DNA of 64,000 nt from an uncultured Bacteroidota bacterium (GCA_903927185.1 CAIYLW010000056.1:1-64000), one strand, 5' to 3'. Shown: positions 17,789 to 26,958, counted from the stretch's first letter. Numbers and translations: made by a program. The notes: generated from the letters alone by a model not told the origin.

Positions 17789-18535
17789 ATGTCCATCAGA
17801 CAGCTAACTCTTTTTATATCCCTCATTATTTTAGGCCTTCCCGCCATTACAAGGGCACAATTTTTTATTGGTCTTGAGGCAGGTGGAAATAAAAATTCGC
17901 TAATTACAAATAATAGTAATCAGGCATTTACCTCTTATGATTCAAAATCAGGCATATCGGTTGGTGTTCCCATTTTATATGAAGTGAACGATTGGTTTGC
18001 TCTTAGGGCCTCTCCTTCTTATATGCAAAAGAATTATACCATTAATAGAACCGGATTTTTCAATGGTATTTACCAGGATAATATTAATGGCTATTTACAA
18101 TTGCCATTAATGGGACAGTTTAGTTTTGGGGATGATCAATTAAAAGGATACGTGAATCTTGGGGTGTATGGTGCTTATTGGTTATCAGGGAAAGTTAAAG
18201 GTTCTGAAGCGAATGTATTAAATCCCGTAGATAGCTCCTATACAACAGTAGCACCTAGCAATATCGCGGGGATTAATAATCTTTACCCTTATAACGAAAA
18301 ATATACTTTTAATCCCACCAAAGACAACCGTATGGAATTTGGTTGGATTGCAGGAATAGGTATCAGTTATGAAACTAATAATGGGAATCGTTTTTTTATT
18401 GAAGGAAGAAGAACCTATTCCTTTACAGATCAGCAAAAGAAATACATGATCAATCAAACACCCAGGTATAACGACACGTATGGAATTAATGTAGGCTTTC
18501 TTATGAGTTTAGATAACTTATCGGGTAGGTATTAA
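17789..18535 (+). CDS. PorT/OmpA-type outer-membrane beta-barrel protein
   Basis: 248 residues with a signal peptide (MSIRQLTLFISLIILGLPAITRAQ). The strand pattern (FFIGLEAGGNKNSL, SGISVGVPILYEVNDWFALRASPSYMQKNY, LQLPLMGQFSF, YVNLGVYGAYWLSG, RMEFGWIAGIGISYE, RFFIEGRRTYSFTD) is that of the small outer-membrane beta-barrel family common in Bacteroidota. No enzymatic or transport role can be assigned. The S41 peptidase lipoprotein starts 55 bp downstream and may be in the same transcript. Confidence 0.8.
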   Translation: MSIRQLTLFISLIILGLPAITRAQFFIGLEAGGNKNSLITNNSNQAFTSYDSKSGISVGVPILYEVNDWFALRASPSYMQKNYTINRTGFFNGIYQDNINGYLQLPLMGQFSFGDDQLKGYVNLGVYGAYWLSGKVKGSEANVLNPVDSSYTTVAPSNIAGINNLYPYNEKYTFNPTKDNRMEFGWIAGIGISYETNNGNRFFIEGRRTYSFTDQQKKYMINQTPRYNDTYGINVGFLMSLDNLSGRY

Positions 18536-18590
18536 TCATTAACAAGGGAATTTTCTCATGTCATTAGGATCAAACAAGAAAACAATTCAG

Positions 18591-19796
18591 ATGAAAAAAA
18601 TAAACTATTTCTTATCTCGCTTATCTATTATAGGATTTTGCTTTTTTATAATCAGTAGTTTTTCTTCTTGCAGAAAAGATATCACACAAGTAAACGCCCC
18701 TCAGAATTATACAGGAAATAATTTCAGCGATGTATTTGAATCTTTTTGGAATGGCATGAATAATAATTATGTTTTCTGGAGTATCGACTCTACTAATTGG
18801 GATCGGGTATATACCACTTATAAACCACTTTTCGCAAAATTGAATTTATTAGACACTACCGATAATAATACGGCTCTTAATTATTTTCAACAAATGACTG
18901 CAGGTTTAATCGACTCTCACTATACATTAACTTATACTGGTTATAATAATCAACAATTTAGTCCGTCGTTTGAAAGAAAATTAAAAATCAACAGTATTAC
19001 TCCTGATAGCATTTATTCATTGCCTCAGGCAATGTTCGACTCTTTAATTCCATTAAAATATATTGATGCTGGTTCTTTAAAAAAAGGAGTTGATTCGGTA
19101 ACTCAAAACGGATTCACATCAGCATTTGAAGCAGTAAGTGGTACTATTCAAAATAAAATTTTATACTTGTATTTCAATAGCTTTTCATTTACTCAAACAG
19201 GACCCAATGTAGCTCCAGTTTTGAATTATTTTTTTGATACCCTTGCAAAATTACCCCCATCTATCAAGGGTATTGTGATAGATGTTCGAGGAAATGGTGG
19301 CGGAGAAATAGTTGATTTAGATTATTTATTAGGAAGTATGATTACGAAACCGCTCGCGTTTGGATATACCAGATCTAAAAATGGAAATGGCAGGTTAGAT
19401 TATACGCCTTGGGCACCAGCAATTGTAACTCCACAACAAGGTGCAGTGGCAATTTCTCTTCCAATTGTGGTATTAGCAGATCACACTTCTGTGAGTATGG
19501 CTGAAATTACAGCGATGGCCATTAAATCCTTACCCAATGGTAAATTTATAGGTACAACTACCTGGGGTGCAAACGGGCCTTTAGCACCTGCTGTTTATTA
19601 TAATGCAGGTCAGTTTACTGCGGGCTCCTATGTTAATGTATATACTTCTTCCACTATGTTTAAATATTTAGATGGAAACATTTATGAAGGAAAGGGTGTT
19701 CCTCCAGATATATTTGTTAAGGAAACATCTGCAGCTTATCATAGTGGTGATGATCAACAATTAGATGCAGCTATCAGTTATATTAATAATCATTAG
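18591..19796 (+). CDS. S41 family peptidase lipoprotein
   Basis: 401 residues from the ATG at 18591. An in-frame ATG 33 bp upstream is less likely because it would displace a clean lipoprotein signal (MKKINYFLSRLSIIGFCFF, lipobox Cys in FSSCRKD). The C-terminal-processing-protease core is visible in GIVIDVRGNGGGEIVD and in VVLADHTSVSMAEITAMAIKS, where the Ser of SMAE is the expected nucleophile. The next strand, FIGTTTWGANGP, also fits. A PDZ domain is not obvious. It is likely anchored in the envelope. The alpha/beta hydrolase gene is convergent, 49 bp away. Confidence 0.88.
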   Translation: MKKINYFLSRLSIIGFCFFIISSFSSCRKDITQVNAPQNYTGNNFSDVFESFWNGMNNNYVFWSIDSTNWDRVYTTYKPLFAKLNLLDTTDNNTALNYFQQMTAGLIDSHYTLTYTGYNNQQFSPSFERKLKINSITPDSIYSLPQAMFDSLIPLKYIDAGSLKKGVDSVTQNGFTSAFEAVSGTIQNKILYLYFNSFSFTQTGPNVAPVLNYFFDTLAKLPPSIKGIVIDVRGNGGGEIVDLDYLLGSMITKPLAFGYTRSKNGNGRLDYTPWAPAIVTPQQGAVAISLPIVVLADHTSVSMAEITAMAIKSLPNGKFIGTTTWGANGPLAPAVYYNAGQFTAGSYVNVYTSSTMFKYLDGNIYEGKGVPPDIFVKETSAAYHSGDDQQLDAAISYINNH

Positions 19797-19845
19797 TGCT
19801 ATTCTTATTGAGTAAATTTCAATAATCTAATGCGCTGCATTTCAT

Positions 19846-20688
19846 CTAATTCAGATTTAATAAAACAGATTTGACATCCTTATACCAGGGTTCCCAGGGT
19901 ATAAAATGTGGTGCATCTTTTAAGATGGTTATATTTACTGACCTTGCATTGACCAGCATTTTCTTGGCATAAAATGCATTACCTACTGGAACAAAACTAT
20001 CCTTATCTCCATGGATGATCCAAACATTACATTTGATATTTGCAAACTGGCTGGCCAGTGTAATTAAATCTTTCTTTAAAAAATAAATTTCAGTATTGCT
20101 GGGTCTAAAAGCACCCGGTAGTAAATATTGAAAAGGTGAATGATAAAAAAAACCTCTCCATTTTTCAGCGGGTTCTTCACTCACATCTACTGCTCCAGCT
20201 AACAAAATCATTCCGGTAAATTTATCGGGATGACTGGCTACTATTTGAACAGCTAATGGACCTCCTAATGAATGACCAATTATATAAATGGGCTTACCAT
20301 TCTTAAACCTATCTATCAATGGACTAATAATTTCATCTTGTTCTTTTAAATTCTTTGCATCTCCAAATTGACTATAACCAAAACCGGGTCGATCAATGGA
20401 TACCATTTGATATTTTCTCAGCAAATCAGAATCTTCCAAATATTGTTTGTAAGCATCCCAACTTCCGGGAGAACCATGTATAAAAAAAAGTGTGGGTAAT
20501 GTATCAATACCAGATACTACATAGTGTAATTTAAAATGATTAATGACTTCAGTTTTAATCTCTAAGCTGAGACCTTTATTAGCGAACTCTTTTTTTGCGT
20601 CGGAATCAGAGATACGCATTTTAAAACAGCTTTGAGTTAAAACTACCCAAAATGTCACTACCATTAAAAATACAAAAGGGATCTTCAT
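19846..20688 (-). CDS. Alpha/beta hydrolase, probable lipoprotein
   Basis: 280 residues. The oxyanion-region motif is FFIHGSPGSWDAY, the nucleophile elbow GHSLGG, the acidic residue is in WIIHGDKDSFVP and the catalytic His in DAPHFIPWEP. The N-terminus is a signal sequence ending in LTQSCFKM, a plausible lipobox. It therefore acts in the envelope on an ester or similar bond that cannot be specified. It lies 62 bp downstream of the ATP-grasp gene on the same strand, so it may be the last member of that operon. Confidence 0.85.
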   Translation of the reverse strand: MKIPFVFLMVVTFWVVLTQSCFKMRISDSDAKKEFANKGLSLEIKTEVINHFKLHYVVSGIDTLPTLFFIHGSPGSWDAYKQYLEDSDLLRKYQMVSIDRPGFGYSQFGDAKNLKEQDEIISPLIDRFKNGKPIYIIGHSLGGPLAVQIVASHPDKFTGMILLAGAVDVSEEPAEKWRGFFYHSPFQYLLPGAFRPSNTEIYFLKKDLITLASQFANIKCNVWIIHGDKDSFVPVGNAFYAKKMLVNARSVNITILKDAPHFIPWEPWYKDVKSVLLNLN

Positions 20689-20750
20689 TTTTCTCTATAT
20701 TGTTAGCTATTAATGATTGCTATTTTAAAGTTCCATTTTTTGATTGGAGA

Positions 20751-21815
20751 TTAAATTTTAAGAGCATTTAGTTTGTATTTCTTTTCTGCTTTTTTCCAAT
20801 TTAAAAAAGATTGAAGAGTCATAAATGGTATACCTTTTTTATTGTTTTCAATGGAAGCATTATACATCATTTTATAATGATTTGCAAGTACTAATTGTGC
20901 CCGTAAGAAAGAAAAAGATGGATCATAAATATGTGCTGGTTCTGCACCTGCTCCATTTAATTCTAGAATGGAAATATTTTTACCATTTTTAAGATCTTCA
21001 ATACTAGTACATTTCAAATCGAATCTTCCAAAATAAAAGCCTTTGATTTGTTTACTAATATGATCCATACTGTTTACTAAAGATTGATCTAATATTTGAG
21101 AATAATTGATAAACTTGGCACCTAACACATGATTGCCATAGGGCACAACTACAAGCTCTTCACCATCTAATAAAACCTTTCCAAAATTTATTTCAGCCAA
21201 TTTTTTAAGTCTTTTGAATTGAAGAAATGACCTATTATCAGTTTTCAATAGTGTTTCGATATTATTTTTACCATCCCCCTTAATTGTTAAGAATTTTTTT
21301 AGTGTAATAGAAGTAATAGCTCCAGTATTGCTTTTAGGGTTGCGAAAATAAAAAATGCTTAACTCTATTGGGTAATCAATAAATGATTGTATCAAAAAAT
21401 CAATGTTCACAGAACTTCTATAATTAATTAATTCCGATTCTGAATGTATTTTTTGAACTAACCAACCCCTCTCACCCCTATCTGGTTTTGCAATAATGGG
21501 ATATGTTATTGATGCATCTTCCATTTTCTTCAACACCATTGAAATCTCCTCAGATGATTCAATAAAAACGGTAGTTGGAAAATATTGTTTGGGCATCAAT
21601 TGATAAATCTTCCATTTACTTTCAAAGAACATGCCCCCTGTTTCGATACTGGGGTTGGATGCTGAAAAGAAAAAAAATGATTTTGACTTGATTGATAAAT
21701 ATATATAATAGAAGCTAACTGGAAAGTATACTATCCACATGGGCCAATATTCCCAATGGAATAGTTTTATATAATACCTTTTCAAATAATAAAAAAGAGA
21801 TTCACTAGTACTCAT
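20751..21815 (-). CDS. ATP-grasp domain protein with N-terminal membrane anchor
   Basis: 354 residues. The N-terminal aromatic membrane-like segment WPMWIVYFPVSFYYIYLSI is followed by the conserved ASNPSIETGGMFFESKWKIYQLMP. An ATP-grasp fold of the D-Ala-D-Ala-ligase type then follows: YPIIAKPDRGERGWLVQKI, DFLIQSF, FLTIKGDGKNNIETLL, FYFGRFDLKC and ISILELNGAGAEPAHIYDP. It should form an acid-amine or acid-thiol bond using ATP, perhaps at the membrane; it is too divergent to be called Ddl. Its ATG overlaps the stop of the NRDE gene by 4 bp (ATGA), so the two are translationally coupled. Confidence 0.8.
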   Translation of the reverse strand: MSTSESLFYYLKRYYIKLFHWEYWPMWIVYFPVSFYYIYLSIKSKSFFFFSASNPSIETGGMFFESKWKIYQLMPKQYFPTTVFIESSEEISMVLKKMEDASITYPIIAKPDRGERGWLVQKIHSESELINYRSSVNIDFLIQSFIDYPIELSIFYFRNPKSNTGAITSITLKKFLTIKGDGKNNIETLLKTDNRSFLQFKRLKKLAEINFGKVLLDGEELVVVPYGNHVLGAKFINYSQILDQSLVNSMDHISKQIKGFYFGRFDLKCTSIEDLKNGKNISILELNGAGAEPAHIYDPSFSFLRAQLVLANHYKMMYNASIENNKKGIPFMTLQSFLNWKKAEKKYKLNALKI

Positions 21816-22555
21816 ACTTTTGAATATTTGGATGTACCCAGATTAGTTGAAACAAGTTGCATATCAAGGCTATGAAAACTACCATTTTTGAAATTTTGAT
21901 AATACATTCTAGCAGTACCATTATTTGTAATTTCAATAAAAGAATAACTCAGTGTCTTTATTTCCTCATTACGATTCATAATAAAGCCATTAAAGGAATC
22001 AGGATAGGTTTTGAAAAAATCAAGAACGGATTCGACATTGATCTCTGGTTTTTTAATCATCCAATTTTCGAATAAATCTTCTCTGATTTTTTTGGACTCC
22101 GAATTATACAATGTGGAAGAAGAAAATAAATAAGGCAGACTCGGATTTAAGGAAATTGAATGTTTGTGTATTCCATCCCAAACCAATTGATATAAACATA
22201 AATTGCTCCAAATAATTAAAGTAAAGGGTTCTATATTGATAAGTTTCATCTTACCCCAATCATTAATAGGATCTAAAGAACCTAATAATTCTGTTACTAT
22301 TAAGCCACGGCTTCTAATATAATGATCAGCTCTTTGATGATTTTCGAAGCCCCCATTTAATAAAATAATCACAGTATTTAATTCATTAGTGCCTATCCAT
22401 GTGCCTCCAGCCAACTTATCTTTTGGAGCCATGAATTTCACATCAGTTTGTTCCCAAAATTCAGGTATTCCAGCAGCAGGTCTTGTAGGATTTTCATCCC
22501 TTAATGATACAAAATTAAATTTCGATTTCCCTGGTATAAACAATACAGTACACAT
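21812..22555 (-). CDS. NRDE family protein (TANGO2-like)
   Basis: 247 residues. Cys2 at the N-terminus (MCTVLFIPG) and the SLRDENPTRPA motif define the NRDE/TANGO2 family; the eukaryotic homologue TANGO2 is linked to lipid and haem handling, but the bacterial reaction is unknown. The N-terminal Cys after Met removal resembles an NTN-hydrolase nucleophile. GGTWIGTNELNTVIILLNGG is the expected next motif. It is placed between the DinB-like gene (20 bp) and the ATP-grasp gene (4-bp overlap), so the three form a tight operon. Confidence 0.87.
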   Translation of the reverse strand: MCTVLFIPGKSKFNFVSLRDENPTRPAAGIPEFWEQTDVKFMAPKDKLAGGTWIGTNELNTVIILLNGGFENHQRADHYIRSRGLIVTELLGSLDPINDWGKMKLINIEPFTLIIWSNLCLYQLVWDGIHKHSISLNPSLPYLFSSSTLYNSESKKIREDLFENWMIKKPEINVESVLDFFKTYPDSFNGFIMNRNEEIKTLSYSFIEITNNGTARMYYQNFKNGSFHSLDMQLVSTNLGTSKYSKV

Positions 22556-22575
22556 ACTTATAATACTATTGAATT

Positions 22576-23067
22576 TTATACTTTAGCTAAAGAAGCCTGG
22601 TATTGAATGGTTGAATACGCCATACCGAAATCATGATTTACAAGATCAAGATTCATTTCCAATAAGGCCACTTTTATTAAAGCAAGATGATGAATAGTAT
22701 GTTCGGTATTATATACGACCTCACGAAAATAGGTTGTGTTTACTGAACAATCTAAGCTGGTATTTTCAACTACCATCTTCAAATTTTTGTCAGACCTCTT
22801 CAGTTCTTTTTCTATTTCAAGTAATACTTCTAAAGCCAATGACTTAGAATTTTCTAAATCCAGATTCCGGATCCTGTTTAAATAATCAACGGTATCTGAA
22901 TCATATCCTTTATTTACACATTCTATTAATTCAATGATATGTCTGGTATGCCCTCCGATACTTGCATTTCCCAAATGCTTTATTTTTCTACTATACTGAT
23001 CATTGGACAAAGACTTGAGAAGTACTATTAAGGAAAGTAGTTGTTGAGATAATTGTTGAAAAATCAT
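22576..23067 (-). CDS. DinB-like four-helix metalloprotein
   Basis: 163 residues. The DinB/YfiT-type metal site is suggested by His in SIGGHTRHIIELI near residue 40 and by the HxxxH-type cluster in NTEHTIHHLALIK near residue 128. The superfamily includes thiol-dependent S-transferases, but many members have unknown substrates. It is the first gene of the operon with the NRDE and ATP-grasp genes. Upstream is a 52-bp gap to the DoxX gene end, so read-through from there is possible. Confidence 0.75.
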   Translation of the reverse strand: MIFQQLSQQLLSLIVLLKSLSNDQYSRKIKHLGNASIGGHTRHIIELIECVNKGYDSDTVDYLNRIRNLDLENSKSLALEVLLEIEKELKRSDKNLKMVVENTSLDCSVNTTYFREVVYNTEHTIHHLALIKVALLEMNLDLVNHDFGMAYSTIQYQASLAKV

Positions 23068-23119
23068 ACTTTACTATTTCTACTAATAAAAAATTAAACA
23101 TCCTTTTCCAAGAGTCTGA

Positions 23120-23524
23120 TTAAGCGCTCTTGCCAAAGACCTTATTATATAAAGCAATTCCCTGTTGCTTATACAATATTGCTATAGCTACACAGCTAAT
23201 AAGAACAACAATTGCCAGCATAAATAATTGTCCTCCATCTCCCTGCGAAACAATACCTAATACAGCAATATGAGAAAGAATAGCTCCTGCCATTAAACCA
23301 ATTCCAAGTATTGCACCTATAAAAACTGTTGATGGCACTAACAATAATATTCCAGTAATTAATTCAATGACACCGGTTCCAATCCTACCCCAGGGTTCTA
23401 CACCCAATTTCGAAAATAGTACTACTGATTCTGGTTGTGCAGTAAATTTAAAATACAAGGTTTGTAAGAGAATTACTGCTGCAATAATTCTCAATGCCAG
23501 TATGGCGATTTTTTTAAAAGACAT
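23120..23524 (-). CDS. DoxX family membrane protein
   Basis: 134 residues with four hydrophobic segments (about 5-27, 47-70, 72-93 and 100-122) and the DoxX pattern LRIIAAVILLQTLYFKFT at the N-terminus and GVIELITGILLLVPST in the middle. DoxX proteins are small inner-membrane proteins tied to redox or thiol stress in several bacteria. It lies 43 bp after the YHS gene on the same strand, divergent from an ECF sigma factor, and may belong to its regulon. Confidence 0.85.
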   Translation of the reverse strand: MSFKKIAILALRIIAAVILLQTLYFKFTAQPESVVLFSKLGVEPWGRIGTGVIELITGILLLVPSTVFIGAILGIGLMAGAILSHIAVLGIVSQGDGGQLFMLAIVVLISCVAIAILYKQQGIALYNKVFGKSA

Positions 23525-23567
23525 AAGTAGTAGATTTAGATTTTATTAATTGATTTTTTATAAATTA

Positions 23568-24029
23568 TTAATGAAAAGTGTTTAACCAATTTTTATCGGC
23601 ATTAGTTTTTAATTTTACTTCTTCTTTATTCCACTTGTTCAAAGTGTTATTTGCCCAGGTATGATAAAATAAATAAAGTTTACCGTTTAATACTTTAAAA
23701 GTCTCAGGATTTATTTCCACTTTTTCGCCAGTAGAACCCATTGCATAAGCACACCATCCACCATATTGTGGTTCGTATTTCTTATAATCTTTTAAAAAGA
23801 GATCTTTATTTGTGGTAGTTGCAAAAAAATAAGTAATACCTTCTGCTACTGTAGCAATCTCCTTATTTCCTTTAATGGCTTTACCTGTTGTAAAATAGGA
23901 AACCGGATCGTATCCCTGAATGGCCACTTTTTTTTCTAGATTAAAAGACTTTAACCTAAGGTCGAATTGGGCTTTCAAACTGCTTTGTAAAATCACAAGA
24001 GACAAAAGTGTGATACAAATTGTTTTCAT
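23568..24029 (-). CDS. Secreted YHS domain protein
   Basis: 153 residues with a signal peptide ending in SSLKAQ. The YHS-type domain covers about residues 35-95: VAIQGYDPVSYFTTGKAIKG, then TYFFATTTNKDLFLKDYKKYEPQYGGWCAYAM. A single Cys in GGWCAYAM sits where homologues place a possible metal ligand. The function is unknown; related domains bind copper or other metals. It is divergent from the sigma factor gene (157 bp between starts) and followed by DoxX. Confidence 0.88.
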   Translation of the reverse strand: MKTICITLLSLVILQSSLKAQFDLRLKSFNLEKKVAIQGYDPVSYFTTGKAIKGNKEIATVAEGITYFFATTTNKDLFLKDYKKYEPQYGGWCAYAMGSTGEKVEINPETFKVLNGKLYLFYHTWANNTLNKWNKEEVKLKTNADKNWLNTFH

Positions 24030-24186
24030 AACATGAATTTATATTTTTTTGATTATTTATTATGTAGACTCCATTCCAATATATTCCTTACAAATACCAG
24101 CCTCTTTAACCTTTTTTTAACCAAGACAGGCTTATTTGAAAACTAATCCAATATTGCATATTTATGTTATTTTAGCTTTTCAAGAT

Positions 24187-24750
24187 ATGAGTAAACTATC
24201 CAATCTCAATCCAGATCTGTGGGTTAATAATTATGCTGATCAATTGTATTCATACACTGTTATGCGTATAAATGATACCGGATTATCAGAAGACATTGTT
24301 CAGGACACTTTCTTAAGCGCCTGGAAAAATAGAGATTCCTTCAAAGGAGAAGCTTCTGAAAAAAATTGGCTATACGCAATTTGTAAAAACAAAATCATCG
24401 ATCACTATCGTAAAGCGTCTCATCAGATTTCAAGTACTTCCGAGTTTGACATATCCGATACTTTTTTTAATGAAGAAGAACATTGGACGGTTGAAGCAGG
24501 CCCAACTGACTGGGGCATTAATGATCAACATAAGATTGAAAAAAAAGAGTTTTATACCATTTTGGAGTTGTGTAAGAACAAATTGCAACAACTGCAGCAG
24601 TCTGTTTTTGTATTAAAATTCATGGAGGGACAAGATTCAGATGCCATTTGTAAGGTCTTAAATATAACTGCGTCTAACTATTGGGTGCTGATGCACAGAG
24701 CGAAATTGCAGTTGAGAAGCTGCTTAACTAAGAATTGGATAAACTCTTGA
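24187..24750 (+). CDS. ECF-type RNA polymerase sigma factor
   Basis: 187 residues from the ATG at 24187; a TTG 51 bp upstream would add residues outside the family. Region 2 is YADQLYSYTVMRINDTG, then EDIVQDTFLSAWKNRDSF and EKNWLYAICKNKIIDHYRK. Region 4 is QQSVFVLKFMEGQDSDAIC followed by NITASNYWVLMHRAKLQLR. It should direct RNA polymerase to a small stress regulon. A small Cys-containing protein that fits an anti-sigma factor follows after 4 bp, and the divergent YHS and DoxX genes are plausible targets. Confidence 0.92.
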   Translation: MSKLSNLNPDLWVNNYADQLYSYTVMRINDTGLSEDIVQDTFLSAWKNRDSFKGEASEKNWLYAICKNKIIDHYRKASHQISSTSEFDISDTFFNEEEHWTVEAGPTDWGINDQHKIEKKEFYTILELCKNKLQQLQQSVFVLKFMEGQDSDAICKVLNITASNYWVLMHRAKLQLRSCLTKNWINS

Positions 24751-24754
24751 GGAA

Positions 24755-25000
24755 TTGAAACAATTGATCAATATTACATGCAAAAGGGCAACTTATCTTA
24801 TTTCAAAAAATGAGGAGCATCGGCTTACTTTATTTGAATGGATTAAATTGCAATTACATTTATCGATCTGTAGTCTTTGTAAAAGATTCCAAATACAAAC
24901 AAAGCTAATAGGCGAAAATGCAAAGCAATCGCATGAATATAAACAATTGAAACTTTCTGATGCGGTTAAAGAAAGAATTCAGCAGATACTAAAAGATTAG
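24755..25000 (+). CDS. Small putative zinc-binding anti-sigma factor
   Basis: 81 residues beginning at a TTG; no ATG is available in frame, and gagga at 24749-24753 gives a fair ribosome-binding site overlapping the sigma-factor stop. The sequence TCKRATYLISKNEEHRLTLF followed by LQLHLSICSLCKRF holds Cys-x(n)-His-x3-Cys-x2-Cys, the pattern of ZAS-like anti-sigma zinc sites. No membrane segment is present, so it would be a soluble anti-sigma factor. Coupling by position to the sigma gene is strong support. Confidence 0.78.
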   Translation: MKQLINITCKRATYLISKNEEHRLTLFEWIKLQLHLSICSLCKRFQIQTKLIGENAKQSHEYKQLKLSDAVKERIQQILKD

Positions 25001-25147
25001 TGTAGTTTTCATATTCAAGTCATCCCTATTTTTAATTATTGAACAAATATGACAAGTACCTGCCGATAAGAGTTTTTGTAAATAGGTGCTAACTCACCCA
25101 ACAATAAGCACATAGCTTTGTTATTCATCTTACAAAGTGAAAGAACT

Positions 25148-26038
25148 ATGAGTGACCAAAAGAATACCTCCGAGATTATAATTGCCCCTTTGTCTGCATC
25201 CCCATTAAAAGTAAATAGATTTGGCTATGGTACCATGCGACTAACGGGCGAAGGAATATACGGCGAGCCGCCAAACAGGAAGGAAGCGTTAGAAATTTTA
25301 AGAAAGACCAGAGAAAAAGGGATCAATTTTATAGATACCGCAGATTATTATGGCGAAGATGTAACTAATAGATTAATCAAGGAAGCATTGTATCCTTATC
25401 AAACAGATCTGATTATCTGCACAAAAGTTGGTGCTACTCGCAAACCAGATAAGAGTTGGATCTCGTTTAACCGTCCGGAAAATTTAAGAACCAGTATTGA
25501 CAATAATCTTCGTACCCTGAAAATTGAACAAGTTTCATTGGTACACTTTAGGGTAATGCCACATAGCGATGTGCCCTTAAAAGAATCAATGGATGCCATG
25601 TTTCAATTACAAAAGGAAGGAAAAATATTACATCTGGGAATGAGCAATGTGAGCGTTGATGATTTGAATATTGCTATTTCAATGGGTAATATTGCAACCG
25701 TTGAAAACATGTATGGGCATGCTCAACGTACTACTCTAAAAACACCCCATGGAGAAAACAGAGGCGGAGAAGAAGTTTTAAAAATCTGTATAGAGAATGC
25801 TATTCCACTGATCCCGTATTTCTCATTAATTAATGCATTGACTAAAAAGGATGATAGAATTAGTCAAGTAGCAAAAAAATATCACAAAACTGAAGCTCAG
25901 ATTAATTTAGCTTGGTTATTAAAACGCTCTCCTTTTATTTTACCAATCCCAGGCACTTCTTCCTTGAAACATTTTGAAGAAAATTGTGAGTCAGTTCAAA
26001 TAGAATTGTCTGAAGAGGATATGAATTATCTTGATTAA
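25148..26038 (+). CDS. Aldo/keto reductase
   Basis: 296 residues from the ATG at 25148, rejecting a TTG 30 bp upstream. A cytoplasmic NADPH-dependent TIM-barrel reductase. The catalytic tetrad can be placed as Asp and Tyr in IDTADYYG, Lys in ICTKVGA and His in LVHFRV. The C-terminal cofactor region is SPFILPIPGTSSLKHFEEN. It resembles the YdbC/oxidoreductase subgroup. The gene stands alone, with 148 bp upstream of its start and a strong hairpin 57 bp downstream. Confidence 0.9.
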   Translation: MSDQKNTSEIIIAPLSASPLKVNRFGYGTMRLTGEGIYGEPPNRKEALEILRKTREKGINFIDTADYYGEDVTNRLIKEALYPYQTDLIICTKVGATRKPDKSWISFNRPENLRTSIDNNLRTLKIEQVSLVHFRVMPHSDVPLKESMDAMFQLQKEGKILHLGMSNVSVDDLNIAISMGNIATVENMYGHAQRTTLKTPHGENRGGEEVLKICIENAIPLIPYFSLINALTKKDDRISQVAKKYHKTEAQINLAWLLKRSPFILPIPGTSSLKHFEENCESVQIELSEEDMNYLD

Positions 26039-26094
26039 CTCTCATTCATTGTAACTTAAGTGCTTTTCTAAATCCGGGATATTCTTTATAATAA

Positions 26095-26129
26095 TAATGG
26101 TCTTTGAAAATAAATTTCAAAGACCATTA
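26095..26129. terminator. Long hairpin between convergent genes
   Basis: Perfect 15-bp inverted repeat taatggtctttgaaa / tttcaaagaccatta (26095-26109, 26115-26129) with a 5-nt loop. It lies between the stops of the aldo/keto reductase and nitroreductase genes; T-rich flanks are weak. Confidence 0.8.
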
Positions 26130-26164
26130 AACATATTTGTATTAAATAATTTTATCGATACTTT

Positions 26165-26797
26165 TTAATTTAATTCAACAACGAATTCTTCCAGAGGCAA
26201 TCTAACTTTTTTCATATTAACCAGCCAATCATTTTGCTCATCTCTATAACCTAATGGTAAAAGGGTTACACTTCTTAAACCTTTTTCCTTTAAATTCAGT
26301 AATATATCTAGAGCATTACAATCAAATCCTTCCATAGGAGTTGAATCTACTTTTTGTTCAGCAGCAGCAAGCATAGCTGTAGTAAATGCTATATAAGATT
26401 GTTTTGCAGTATGATTAAAATTTTCATCTGCACTCTTAGGCAAATAAGCATTTAACAACATATTTCTATACCCATCAGTAGCACTATCAGGTAAATTTCG
26501 TTCAGCATTGTTTCTGGCAAAAACCTTGTTAATTCTTTCTTCAGTATAATTATCCCAAGCTGCAAATACCAATAAATGAGAACAGTCTTTCACTTGTGTC
26601 TGACCATTTGCAATTACCGTAATTTTCTCTAATAAATCTTTATTAGTAATTACTAACACTTCAAAAGGCTGTAAACCAGAAGATGTTGGAGCAAGTCTAG
26701 CTGCTTCAATTATATAATCTATTTTATCCTGAGAAACTACAGCACCATTCATTTTCTTAGTTGCATATCTCCATTTCAAATCATTGATCAAACTCAT
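26165..26797 (-). CDS. Nitroreductase family NAD(P)H-dependent oxidoreductase
   Basis: 210 residues from the ATG whose first base is 26797; a TTG six codons earlier is rejected. FMN-binding nitroreductase fold: LKWRYATKKMNG at the start, AARLAPTSSGLQPFEVLVI, the middle CSHLLVFAAW, and GLRSVTLLPLGYRDEQNDW near the end. It resembles NfsB-type enzymes that reduce quinones or nitro compounds. It is monocistronic, with a terminator-like hairpin beyond its end and another 160 bp upstream belonging to the neighbouring gene. Confidence 0.9.
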   Translation of the reverse strand: MSLINDLKWRYATKKMNGAVVSQDKIDYIIEAARLAPTSSGLQPFEVLVITNKDLLEKITVIANGQTQVKDCSHLLVFAAWDNYTEERINKVFARNNAERNLPDSATDGYRNMLLNAYLPKSADENFNHTAKQSYIAFTTAMLAAAEQKVDSTPMEGFDCNALDILLNLKEKGLRSVTLLPLGYRDEQNDWLVNMKKVRLPLEEFVVELN

Positions 26798-26958
26798 TTT
26801 CTTTATTTTTTGCAAAGCTATGACGGGCTATTCATTGATTATAAACATTATACTTTAATTGTGAGATACTGGAACTTCTAATAAGTAATTCTGTAATTCT
26901 TACAATTATTTAAGCTACATATACATCTGTTGAAACTTTTTAATACTTAATGAATACC

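Noticed and set aside
19805-19825. Terminator after the S41 gene
   Set aside because: A 7-bp AT-rich stem with a 7-nt loop and no T-tract; too weak to call.
20751-21815. D-alanine-D-alanine ligase (ddl)
   Set aside because: Only the ATP-grasp core is shared; the N-terminal membrane segment and the family-specific GGMFFESKW motif differ from Ddl.
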